This document shows, piece after piece, positions 8,368 to 16,897 of a stretch of 64,000 nt of DNA. The notes under the pieces are model-generated. The model was not told where the DNA came from, did no database searches, and saw only the letters and a program-made list of their open reading frames with translations. Each line of letters begins with the position of its first letter. Position 1 is the stretch's first letter. Source of the stretch: Cyclobacteriaceae bacterium (GTDB taxonomy: Bacteria > Bacteroidota > Bacteroidia > Cytophagales > Cyclobacteriaceae); assembly GCA_019638255.1 (NCBI GenBank), contig JAHBUD010000002.1, positions 62,001 to 126,000 of the forward strand, written 5' to 3'. The translations under genes were made by a program, and so were the position numbers.

Positions 8368-9888
8368 TTAGTTCAACCAAGAGTTGCTGCCATCCGCTGT
8401 ATTGATTCCATCAGCCGCATCAACCCCACCGAAAGTATAAACCTGAAGCCCCTGCGTTACCAGTTCATCTGCGGGAACAGGGAAGTGCAGAATAGTTCCC
8501 CGCTGTAATGCATCTTTTCGCCTCATATCAAAGAAGGGTAATCCAAAATCGGTACGACCCAATTCAATATCGCGTTCAGCAAAAATCAAATCAAGTACCT
8601 CCTGCTTTGTTAATGAGGCTGAAACATCTGGCATTTCACCTACAGCTTTCCTGGGGTTGGCCGGATTATTCAGTATTGCTATGGCTGCTGCAAGATTGTT
8701 GTTCATTGCTTCAGCTTCGGCTAAAAGAAGTTGATTTGCATATCGGTACATAAAGACACTTGCTCCCAAACCCTGGGCGTCCCATAATCCATCATATCTT
8801 TTAATACGGTAATGACTACGCAACGTCCCTGCATTCCTGGCAGGTTGGTAAAACGAGAGATCTGGTTCAAATACAAAGTAAGCATCCAATCTTTTATCTC
8901 CATTATAACCAGCACCCTTCACAAAGTCTGCGGTATAGGGACTGCTAGGAGCTTGGGTATTATCAGGAAATCTTTTAGGCAAGTTTGGATTGAAATGCCT
9001 GATTATCCGATGATCTACCCTGAAGTACCAAAATAATCCAGAGACATATTGAAATGTGTGATATATATTGGATCCATCAGCATTGATGATAAAATCGCGA
9101 TTAATACCTGCCTGCGCATGTTGCTTTACTAAGTTCCAGTCGGTAGCGGCATTCTGTGTAGCATTGCGCGCGGATGACACCAGAATATGTGCATAATAAG
9201 TATGGCATAAGGCAATCATTTCAGCGCTATTGTACCCAAGTCCATTTAGCAAGCTTGAAGGCAAGACAAAGCCAGGAACTTCTTCAAACAATTCAATTGC
9301 GCGTTGAAGGCTAGCAAGCGCCTCCGTGCGCACTTCCTGATTGGGAACAAGAACCGGAACATAGGAAGGGTCACCATTCAAAGGCACAACATACCCTTTG
9401 TCAAACACATTACTGATATAACCAAGAGCCATACCTCGGGCAAAATAGTTTGTAGCCAGTAATCCTATTAGATCGTCAGATAGATCATCATTTTCTTCCA
9501 GTGTTCGAATTACCGTGTTGGCCGTGACAATTGTACCGTTCCATTGATTCCACGGATCAAGTAAAGAGGCTTTATCGGCCCATGAGAGTGTATTGGGTAT
9601 TTGCTGCCTGGGTTCTTGCTTAAATACTGACCACCAGCCAAGCACATTATTAGTCATGGTGGTGTGGTCTGCTGTCCATTCCAGGCTTGAGTTAACACTG
9701 TAGAATACTGAAGTAACATAAGGTCCGAACGCGCCATTCAAAATACCACCAGTTATTGAAGTAAGGTTACCCGGATCCGACAATACCATTTCCGTGCTTG
9801 GGTCATTTGGATTTGGAACGTCCAAATCCAGACAGCTTGAAAATAGCATAGCGATTGTGACGATTATACTTATAGTTTTAAATTTCAT
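8368..9888 (-). CDS. SusD/RagB-family outer-membrane lipoprotein
   Basis: This 506-residue surface glycan- or nutrient-binding lipoprotein partners the SusC-like transporter directly upstream (11-base gap). The lipobox is seen in MLFSSCLDLD, with Cys19 as the lipidated residue. The body has the helical SusD fold; the C-terminal signature QLLLAEAEAMNN and the FAERDIELGRTD...FDMRR segment are characteristic. The ligand cannot be told from sequence. This pair has no glycosidase next to it; its neighbours are a two-component system and an aspartyl protease, so a peptide or another non-glycan ligand is possible. Confidence 0.93.
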   Translation of the reverse strand: MKFKTISIIVTIAMLFSSCLDLDVPNPNDPSTEMVLSDPGNLTSITGGILNGAFGPYVTSVFYSVNSSLEWTADHTTMTNNVLGWWSVFKQEPRQQIPNTLSWADKASLLDPWNQWNGTIVTANTVIRTLEENDDLSDDLIGLLATNYFARGMALGYISNVFDKGYVVPLNGDPSYVPVLVPNQEVRTEALASLQRAIELFEEVPGFVLPSSLLNGLGYNSAEMIALCHTYYAHILVSSARNATQNAATDWNLVKQHAQAGINRDFIINADGSNIYHTFQYVSGLFWYFRVDHRIIRHFNPNLPKRFPDNTQAPSSPYTADFVKGAGYNGDKRLDAYFVFEPDLSFYQPARNAGTLRSHYRIKRYDGLWDAQGLGASVFMYRYANQLLLAEAEAMNNNLAAAIAILNNPANPRKAVGEMPDVSASLTKQEVLDLIFAERDIELGRTDFGLPFFDMRRKDALQRGTILHFPVPADELVTQGLQVYTFGGVDAADGINTADGSNSWLN

Positions 9889-9899
9889 GGTATTTAGTT

Positions 9900-12800
9900 T
9901 TAGAATCTTACTTGAAGTGAAACGGCATAGGTTCTGAAAATCGGCACAGCTCCAAAGTCAGCCCGGAAATTGAACGGGTTAAAGTTCACACCATCGGCAC
10001 CACCGGTTGCGGCAACTTCAGGAGTCCATCCCGAGTACTTGGTAAATGTCACCAGGTTTCGGCCTATCAATGATAATCGGGCATTTGTGAAGAGGTTACC
10101 CACCTTACCTAGTTTTGTAAGTTGTTCGCTGGAAAATGAATAACTCAAAGAAACTTCACGCAAGGTTGCAAATGTACCGTCCTCAATAAAGTACTGATTG
10201 GGTGCCGCTCCGGAATTGGAGAGCACACTGAAATATTCGCTGTGTTTACGTTGGCCTTCTGGATAACTGGACTGATCTACTTCATGTGCAATATCATTGA
10301 ACATCATGTTTTGTTTATTGACGTTAGCGATATCACCCCCAATCTGGCCATCAACGAGCACGAAGAGTGACAGGTTGTTGTAGCTAATTGTACTGTTGAT
10401 TCCAAAAATAAAGTCTGGCGTACTATCGCCAATCTTGCGTTCAACGCGGCCACCGTTTGTTGGATCCACAAGGTTATAGGGCCTTTCCGCGGTTGTGAAT
10501 TCAGTTCCGTTTAAAATAACGAAGCCATCTCGGTTTACCACAAAGTCTGTTAATGGTCTATTCGAAATACTTTCGAGGTTATTTACAAATCCGTTCTCAT
10601 CTACCGTGAGTTCAGATAATTTACTAGCCATTACACCTCCGTAGATTGCTCCGATCGTTTCGCCTTCTTTAATCCTGAAGAATGAACCACTCCCCACTCC
10701 ACCGCCTTCATATCCGAACTCAGATCGGTTAAGTTTGGTAACAATGCTCCTTGTTCTGCTACCTACGATTCCCAAATCCCATTTTACTTTTTGATTGTTA
10801 ATCAATTTGGAGTTAAGTGACCATTCAAAAGTTTTTGATTCAATGGAACCTGCATTTTGCCATTGGTTGGCATAGCCTGTTGTTGCTGAGAGAGGAACGA
10901 GTAGAATCTGATCGTCAGCATTGGTATGTGCATAAGTAAACTCAAAGGTGAAATGCTTCAGGAAGTCAACGTTGATACCGGTTTCAAACTCACGGATTGT
11001 AGATGGTTTAAGATCAGGATTGCCTTTTGTACCGGTTCCAAGCTCGTAGCTACCGTTTATCAAGGGCACACGTTCATATTGCGCACTGAACGGGGGGCGT
11101 TGCCCAGAGGTGCCCAATGACGCCCGGAGTTTCATCTCCTGAACACCTGGAATAACTATGTCTTCAGTGAGTCGGTAAGCACCAGAAATCCTGTAAAATG
11201 TTCTGTCACGATTATTTGCACCAAACAAAGATGATTCATCTCTTCTGATCAAGCCATCAAGGATGTATTTAGAATCGTAATCCAATCGCAGGTTTGCAAA
11301 AAGGTTTTGCGCCCGGAATATTTCTGTCATTGAAAAAGATCGAATGGCATCTGTAGGTATGTTTGTCGTTTGATCGATTCCATCAACTACGATGTTAGAA
11401 ACTGATGAGACCTCAAGCTCTTCATAGCCATAATCTTCTGCCTGGTAACGAAGGGAAAGTGATGAGCCTAACTTTCCTACTGATTTTGAAAAGATAGATG
11501 TGAGTGAATACACCTTAGCTGTATTCAGCACATTCTCTTTGAAGATAAAACTATTATTATAAGGATTAGCAGTACTTGAATTATTAATATTTAGGAATTT
11601 TTTATCCCGGAAGCGATTGCGGTTTCTGGTTGACCTGTCATAAGAAAGCTGTCCATCAACTTTCCACCACGATGTTATTTCATAGCGGCCAGAGAAGTTG
11701 CCAAGGATACGGTCACGCTCCACAGTAAACTTGTCATTATATGCACGATAGAGCGGGTTATTAGAGTTACGACCGATGTTAAATACTTTTCCAATATTGG
11801 TTGTAATGAATGGTTGTCCATCAAAATTAACATCACGAATATTGGCGGAAGGGCTCAAACGGAGAACTTCATAAACAATTCCGACTTGATCACCTTCGGA
11901 GGCTACAGCGGGTCCGCTTGAGGAAGAATACAGGGTGCTTATAGCTACATTGAATTTATCACTGATGCGGTGATCAACATTGAGGCGCAAATTTGTGCGG
12001 TCAAATGAAGGTAGGCCCTCAATGACACCGCCCTGCGAAAGTTGGTCTACAGAGGCAAAGTAACCGGTATTACCTGTGTTAGTTGCCATTGAAAGATAGT
12101 TGGAAAAAAATCCACGATTTTCGAAAAGTTCCTTTTGGTGATTGTAGCTTACTGGCCAAGGATTGTCGTTAATGCTGCTCGCATCATTGAGCGGATTACC
12201 TGAACCATCCAGTATAATCTGGCCATTGCCATCCAACTGATAATTATGGCTTTGATTAATTTTCATAAACCGCTGCATTTGCGAAACACCTGCCTCAGTT
12301 CTGAAGGTGAAAGTTGTGGCCCTGCCAGATGAGCTTCCTCGCTTGGTAATAATCTGAACCACACCATTTCCGGCCAAAGAACCATATAATGCCGCACCAG
12401 CAGCACCCTTTACAACTTCAATTGACTCTACATCATTCATATTGATATCAGCCAACGAACTGCTGCCGGGTGGGGTGATGACGCCATCGATGATAATCAA
12501 GGGCTCCTGATTAACAGCATTAGAGATGGTAGTGGCTCCTCGTAAACGAATAGAGGCTGCGGTGCCAGGGGTACCTGATCGTTGAATTATCTGTACTCCT
12601 GAAACTTTACCACGGAGTGCATTTCCAGCATCTACTGCAGGTACTTCCGAAAGCAGGTTCTCGCCTACTTTACCTATTGCAAAACCCAATTTTCGGGTTG
12701 ATGTCCCCTCAGCCACACCTGTGATCACAATTTCTGAAAGTTGGGTAACATCCTGGTTCATTGATACGTCAATTGATGATCTTCCTCCAATGGATATTTC

Positions 12801-13049
12801 TTCTGAAATGAAACCAATGAACGAAAACACCAGAACCGCATCAGTCCTTTCAACCTGTAGTTCATACCTTCCATTGGTATCCGTCACAACACCGATGGTT
12901 GTACCTTTTACCGACACGTTTACACCTGGTAATGGCAATCCATCATCTGCAGCCGTAACTCGGCCTGAGATCATGGTGCCCTGAGAATAGGCGAACACAG
13001 CACACAATACGTAAGCTGCTGTACACAAGATTCGTAGTAGTTTACTCAT
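9900..13049 (-). CDS. SusC/RagA-family TonB-dependent transporter
   Basis: This 1049-residue outer-membrane TonB-dependent importer has a signal peptide (VLCAVFAYSQ), then a carboxypeptidase-regulatory-like beta-sandwich (~24-105, GRVTAADDGLPLPGVNVSV). A plug domain with LRGKVSGVQI and LIIIDGVITP (~115-235) follows, and then a 22-strand barrel ending in an aromatic residue (SLQVRF). There is no N-terminal STN domain, so no sigma/anti-sigma signalling is expected. It pairs with the SusD-like lipoprotein downstream. Length and domain order are normal for the family. Confidence 0.94.
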   Translation of the reverse strand: MSKLLRILCTAAYVLCAVFAYSQGTMISGRVTAADDGLPLPGVNVSVKGTTIGVVTDTNGRYELQVERTDAVLVFSFIGFISEEISIGGRSSIDVSMNQDVTQLSEIVITGVAEGTSTRKLGFAIGKVGENLLSEVPAVDAGNALRGKVSGVQIIQRSGTPGTAASIRLRGATTISNAVNQEPLIIIDGVITPPGSSSLADINMNDVESIEVVKGAAGAALYGSLAGNGVVQIITKRGSSSGRATTFTFRTEAGVSQMQRFMKINQSHNYQLDGNGQIILDGSGNPLNDASSINDNPWPVSYNHQKELFENRGFFSNYLSMATNTGNTGYFASVDQLSQGGVIEGLPSFDRTNLRLNVDHRISDKFNVAISTLYSSSSGPAVASEGDQVGIVYEVLRLSPSANIRDVNFDGQPFITTNIGKVFNIGRNSNNPLYRAYNDKFTVERDRILGNFSGRYEITSWWKVDGQLSYDRSTRNRNRFRDKKFLNINNSSTANPYNNSFIFKENVLNTAKVYSLTSIFSKSVGKLGSSLSLRYQAEDYGYEELEVSSVSNIVVDGIDQTTNIPTDAIRSFSMTEIFRAQNLFANLRLDYDSKYILDGLIRRDESSLFGANNRDRTFYRISGAYRLTEDIVIPGVQEMKLRASLGTSGQRPPFSAQYERVPLINGSYELGTGTKGNPDLKPSTIREFETGINVDFLKHFTFEFTYAHTNADDQILLVPLSATTGYANQWQNAGSIESKTFEWSLNSKLINNQKVKWDLGIVGSRTRSIVTKLNRSEFGYEGGGVGSGSFFRIKEGETIGAIYGGVMASKLSELTVDENGFVNNLESISNRPLTDFVVNRDGFVILNGTEFTTAERPYNLVDPTNGGRVERKIGDSTPDFIFGINSTISYNNLSLFVLVDGQIGGDIANVNKQNMMFNDIAHEVDQSSYPEGQRKHSEYFSVLSNSGAAPNQYFIEDGTFATLREVSLSYSFSSEQLTKLGKVGNLFTNARLSLIGRNLVTFTKYSGWTPEVAATGGADGVNFNPFNFRADFGAVPIFRTYAVSLQVRF

Positions 13050-13174
13050 AGAATTACTTTTAGTTTATTAATAATCCAAAAGTCAAAAGTCAAATCTTGA
13101 GTTGTGTACTACAGTTTGTGGTATTCTTGTCTTGGAGTTCTAACACTTCCTGTCAGCAACTTTCCTGACATGAA

Positions 13175-14167
13175 TCAATGCAAAGAGTCTGAATCAACAT
13201 ATGGAGTCATCTTCTGAGCTATTTCCATCAGCGGAACCTGAGGATTCTCTTTTTGTTGCTTATTTGTTAATGTTTTAAATGCAACATATTGTTCTACTGA
13301 GTTAATGATAAATACATAATCCTTAAGAAAGTGCATTCCAATGGAAAGCATCTCCTCTCTTTCTGTTGGAATTATGGAAAACGAAAAACCAGAAGCCATG
13401 TGAACCTGACTAATCCAGAATGCCTCCCCAGATGCCTCCATACCCTTTATATATCCACAAAGTCCCCTCGCCATTATTTCATAACCACTTGAATCGATCT
13501 GCTGCGACTTCAAGAGCACACCCAGTTGAGAACCCGTATCAATCAAAAGGGGCAGCACATTGTTTGTATGGGGGGTTGCTTCAATCTGACCTGAAACAAT
13601 CGGCAGTACCTCTTCTTTTTTCAGATCCAGCTTAGTAAATCCATCAGGAATTGAATTGCCTTCGGGATGACGAAAGGTTACGGTTGACATTACGGGATTA
13701 ACCTCAATTTCAAACCAGCGCAGCAAGTCATAGCCAATAACACCATCAATTCCTGGCATTTCATCAACAAACGCCCGGCTTGGTACCAATACGATAGTCA
13801 CCCCACTTCCCTTTACACCATTAAATTTTAATTCATTATCCAGAGAGATTTTACCTATAAGAGGAGAACCATTACCTAAACCAGAAAAAGAGATTGTTTT
13901 TGACGTTAATGAATTTACTTTCGTTTGAAATTTTTTACCAAAAAGAATAGTATTTCGGAATCCGGTATCCAAAATAAGGTTAACGCTAACAGAATTATTG
14001 AGCTGGGCTGATAGAACGATTAACTCATTGAACTTTCTATATATAAATGTCACTTCACAAGCACCATCTTCAATAGCAAACCGTTTATCGCTTAACAGAT
14101 TGGCCATGCTAACATGAACGGCAACCATCAACCCAACGAGTGTCAAAAAACAACAAACCTTCATCAC
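13175..14167 (-). CDS. Secreted aspartyl protease, two DTG motifs
   Basis: This 330-residue protein has a signal peptide (LVGLMVAVHVSMA). Two aspartyl-protease active-site motifs are visible: LILDTGF near residue 65 and LLIDTGS near residue 210. Pepsin-like single-chain enzymes carry two such motifs, and so do bacterial retropepsin-like proteins of the Bacteroidota. The usual C-terminal PDZ domain of many such proteins is not evident here. A periplasmic or exported location is expected. It lies upstream of the first SusC gene with a 125-bp gap and could be in the same operon. Substrate unknown. Confidence 0.8.
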   Translation of the reverse strand: MMKVCCFLTLVGLMVAVHVSMANLLSDKRFAIEDGACEVTFIYRKFNELIVLSAQLNNSVSVNLILDTGFRNTILFGKKFQTKVNSLTSKTISFSGLGNGSPLIGKISLDNELKFNGVKGSGVTIVLVPSRAFVDEMPGIDGVIGYDLLRWFEIEVNPVMSTVTFRHPEGNSIPDGFTKLDLKKEEVLPIVSGQIEATPHTNNVLPLLIDTGSQLGVLLKSQQIDSSGYEIMARGLCGYIKGMEASGEAFWISQVHMASGFSFSIIPTEREEMLSIGMHFLKDYVFIINSVEQYVAFKTLTNKQQKENPQVPLMEIAQKMTPYVDSDSLH

Positions 14168-14240
14168 CTAGATTCAACGCGATGTGATTAGCTGAGTTAT
14201 CGCACAAAATGAGGGATTTTTTAAAAGGAAAAGGAACACA

Positions 14241-14275
14241 AAATAAAAAGCCAGCCCTTCCTGGAAAGGCTGGCT
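14241..14275 (-). terminator. Minus-strand terminator in the intergenic region
   Basis: AGCCAGCC (14249-14256) pairs with GGCTGGCT (14268-14275). Read on the minus strand, the hairpin is followed by TTTTTATTTT. The nearest minus-strand protein gene upstream ends 960 bp away at 15237, so this may instead close a short untranslated transcript from about 14.3-14.4 kb. Confidence 0.7.
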
Positions 14276-14390
14276 AGTTGACTGAATTGCTTCATGTCGG
14301 GTCTTCGTAAAGAAGAGACTTCTACTTACGTGTAAAAGTAAGTCCCGAGTAGCTTGCCTGCATCGCACAAAATGGACGATAAATACGGAC

Positions 14391-14495
14391 TTTTGAGTGT
14401 CGTTCATTAAGAGAAAGTAGAATTCTCTTCATAAAAGTTTTGGTTAATAAATTATGGAAGGATAAAGGTCTCCAGGACGTGGGGGCCTTTCTTTT
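14391..14495 (+). ncRNA. Candidate small RNA, element C copy 2
   Basis: This is the second copy of the element at 4478-4582. The terminator stem is kept: GGTCTCC (14467-14473) with GGGGGCC (14481-14487), an A-to-G change replacing a T-A pair by a T-G pair. The upstream hairpin is one pair longer (AAGAGAA/TTCTCTT). No plus-strand gene lies within several kilobases upstream, which makes a read-through terminator unlikely and favours a stand-alone small RNA. The function is unknown. Confidence 0.5.
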
Positions 14496-14616
14496 GAATT
14501 CAGGTCTGATCCTTGATCAAATTAAATCCAACCCCGAATTATAGAAAATTGCTGGCGCATAAATCAAAAACTCCTCAAATCTTCCACGAAATGGTTCGAT
14601 TTTGAAAAATCCAGTT

Positions 14617-14660
14617 GTACTGAAGCGGGGAAATCGAAAAAAATTTTGATTTCCCCTTTT
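14617..14660 (+). repeat. Repeat A, copy 2 (terminator without its tRNA)
   Basis: This matches 4207-4250, the end of tRNA-Leu plus its terminator. Here the stem is GGGGAAATC (14627-14635) with GATTTCCCC (14648-14656). The tRNA body is absent; only a TGGTTCGA motif (as in a T loop) is found about 17 bases upstream, so this is a scar or decayed tRNA copy. Confidence 0.75.
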
Positions 14661-14961
14661 ATTCTCTTCAGATTATCAGCAGAAGGTTAAACGTTGGATT
14701 CATTAAACTTCAACTCTTACGCCTTTCTAACAACTTCACAATTCAGCACGAAATGTTGTTATTGCTGACAGTGTTTGAACCTGGATAAGATATACAGGTA
14801 ATGTGTACTTTCGTAATCACGCACTCGGAACCATTACTAAATGGGTGAACCATCAGAACCTGTTCCTAAGCTCCCTATTCCATTTGACTCATTACTTGGA
14901 ATCGGCTCAAACCTTAGGTTAAATTGTAATGAGTATGAGAAATTGATTTTTTTGACCTCCC

Positions 14962-15043
14962 CATTCTTTTCTCCTGAACTACTTAGTAATGATCTTATTA
15001 CTCGCAGAATTTCATTTTCACTCAAGGTTAACAATCATCTTTT
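14962..15043 (+). repeat. Repeat B, copy 2
   Basis: This is the counterpart of 4253-4331 in the same orientation. Spacing from repeat A differs between the two sites (adjacent in copy 1, about 300 bp away in copy 2), so the two blocks are not a simple tandem duplication. Confidence 0.6.
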
Positions 15044-15236
15044 CTCTGTTGATGTGGACTGCCTTCAAGATTTTGCAGTTATTACAATATTCCCTGATTC
15101 ACATTTAACTGAACGCACAATCACCCAACGAAGTCCATCAAAAGCAGGGTTCGATGGGCTTTGACTTCTTCAAAGAAAATCAAAACATATCGCTACCGGG
15201 AGTATTAGTGAATACAGGTATCTACAGCCATAAAAT

Positions 15237-16862
15237 TTATCCCCCAACACCAAGCGGTGAGAAATACATAAAAATCATTACAATGAGCACAACCACAATC
15301 ACAGAGAGTACAATATCCGTTTTGTTGTAACTCGCCCTTGATATGGCGCGGTCTTCAGCAACTGTTGTGGCGAAGGTTAATCCTTTGATTTGCTCTTCAG
15401 AAGGTTTTTCGGTTAGCAAGCTAACGCCAACCAAAACCACTATAGAAAAGACAAATAACGCAATACAGAAATACAGGAAATTCAGGTTGGCAAATTCATA
15501 TAAGAATCCAGTCAACGAACTCTTGTTAAGTTCAAGGAATATACGGAGTGCACCAATGATCGCTCCTCCCACCAGCACAGTCATGGCACCTTTTGAATTT
15601 ATTCGTTTGTAAAAAAGGCCCAATAAAAACACTGAAGCGATTGGAGGCGCCAAGTAAGACTGAACACTTTGCAAATACTGATACAACACCCCCGAGATAC
15701 CACTCATAACGGGTATCCATAAAATACCCAACACCACCACAACTCCTGTGGCTATCCGCCCTACCGTAACCAAATTTTTCTCAGATGTTTCTGGTTTTAT
15801 CTTTTTGTAGATATCCATGGTAAACAATGTGGAGCATGAATTGAAAACAGACGCCAACGAGCTCATCAAAGCAGCAAGCAAGCCTCCGGCAATTAATCCT
15901 TTCAGACCCGTTGGTAAAAGTGTCTTTACTAATGTAGGGAATGCACTATCTGCACTGGTGAGTTCAATTTTTCCTTGCGCTGCAAGTGCTGTTGCGATTA
16001 AACCGGGAATTAAGAAGATAAAAAATGGGAATAACTTCAGGTATGCGGCAAAGATAGTTCCTCGTCTCGCTTCTGTTTCATTTTTTGCTGTAAGGCACCG
16101 TTGCACGATATACTGATCGGTACACCAGTACCAAATGCCTACAATAGGTGATGCAAACAAAATACCTGCCCAGGGAAAATCAGGATGACTGAGCGGAGGG
16201 AACATATTGAGTTTCTCTTTAGGCGCAGAGGCAATCATGGCATCCCATCCACCAAGTTCTGATAATCCTAACAGTGTAAGAATTAGCGAACCGATAATTA
16301 ACAAAACTGCCTGCAATGCCTCGGTATAAACAACAGCCCGCATACCGCCAAGCACCGTGTAAATACCGGTAAGTACTACCAGCACTATGGCGCTGGTCCA
16401 GAAATCAAAACCCATAAATGTGGCTATAACAACAGCACCCGCATAAACCGTGACAGAAACTTTTGTGATGACATAACTCAATAAAGATACAACTGACAAA
16501 AACCAACGCGCGGAAGAGTTGTATCTGCGCTCAAGAAACTCGGGCATGGTAAACACACCGCTACGGATATAAAAAGGAATAAAAACCCACCCTAACAACA
16601 GAACAATCCAGGAGTGCAGCTCGTAATGCCCCATCGCCAAGCCGCTTTCTGCGGCCGTTCCGGATAGTCCCACAACATGCTCACTGCCTACATTTGAAGC
16701 TAATATCGAAGCGCCAACCACAAACCAACCTACATTGCGGCCGGCAAGAAAATACTCTTGTGAGGTGTCCTTTTTTTTCTTCATCGACCACGCAGCGATG
16801 CCGGCAATGGCCAGGAAGTACACAAATACTACTACCCAGTCAATTGTAGAAAACATTTCCAT
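15237..16862 (-). CDS. Sodium:solute symporter (SSS/SGLT family)
   Basis: This 541-residue inner-membrane transporter has about 13-14 hydrophobic helices. Family landmarks are the first helix (WVVVFVYFLAIAGIAAW), EYFLAGRNVGWFVVGASI, and the GIYTVLGGMRAVVYTEALQ segment in the middle. It resembles Bacteroidota sugar symporters of the SGLT type, which take up monosaccharides with sodium. It is directly downstream of the GH3 gene on the same strand (36-base gap). The likely cargo is therefore a sugar released by that enzyme, such as xylose or glucose; this is inferred. Confidence 0.92.
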   Translation of the reverse strand: MEMFSTIDWVVVFVYFLAIAGIAAWSMKKKKDTSQEYFLAGRNVGWFVVGASILASNVGSEHVVGLSGTAAESGLAMGHYELHSWIVLLLGWVFIPFYIRSGVFTMPEFLERRYNSSARWFLSVVSLLSYVITKVSVTVYAGAVVIATFMGFDFWTSAIVLVVLTGIYTVLGGMRAVVYTEALQAVLLIIGSLILTLLGLSELGGWDAMIASAPKEKLNMFPPLSHPDFPWAGILFASPIVGIWYWCTDQYIVQRCLTAKNETEARRGTIFAAYLKLFPFFIFLIPGLIATALAAQGKIELTSADSAFPTLVKTLLPTGLKGLIAGGLLAALMSSLASVFNSCSTLFTMDIYKKIKPETSEKNLVTVGRIATGVVVVLGILWIPVMSGISGVLYQYLQSVQSYLAPPIASVFLLGLFYKRINSKGAMTVLVGGAIIGALRIFLELNKSSLTGFLYEFANLNFLYFCIALFVFSIVVLVGVSLLTEKPSEEQIKGLTFATTVAEDRAISRASYNKTDIVLSVIVVVLIVMIFMYFSPLGVGG

Positions 16863-16897
16863 GTTAAGAGTTTAGGTTTTAGGTTTAAGATTAGGAT

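Larger units (their letters stand above)
14168..15236. other. Long intergenic region with duplicated elements
   Basis: This is the longest gene-free stretch (1069 bp). It contains a minus-strand terminator (14241-14275), a structured segment (14290-14370), element C copy 2 (14391-14495), repeat A copy 2 (14617-14660) and repeat B copy 2 (14962-15043). An open frame at 14841-15164 (107 codons, plus strand) covers repeat B. It resembles no family I know, has no clear ribosome site and is not called a gene. The 12-mer TCGCACAAAATG occurs twice, around 14200 and 14363. Confidence 0.6.

Noticed and set aside
13151..13170. Inverted repeat TGTCAG/CTGACA between the protease and SusC genes
   Set aside because: Stem of only six pairs without a T run; not convincing as terminator or operator.
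14174..14407. Minus-strand open frame of 77 codons
   Set aside because: It spans the terminator hairpin and part of element C, has no coding character and matches nothing known.
14841..15164. Plus-strand open frame of 107 codons in the long intergenic region
   Set aside because: No recognisable family and no clear ribosome site. Only the part in repeat B is similar to another place, where the frame is broken. It may be a remnant, so it was not called a gene.
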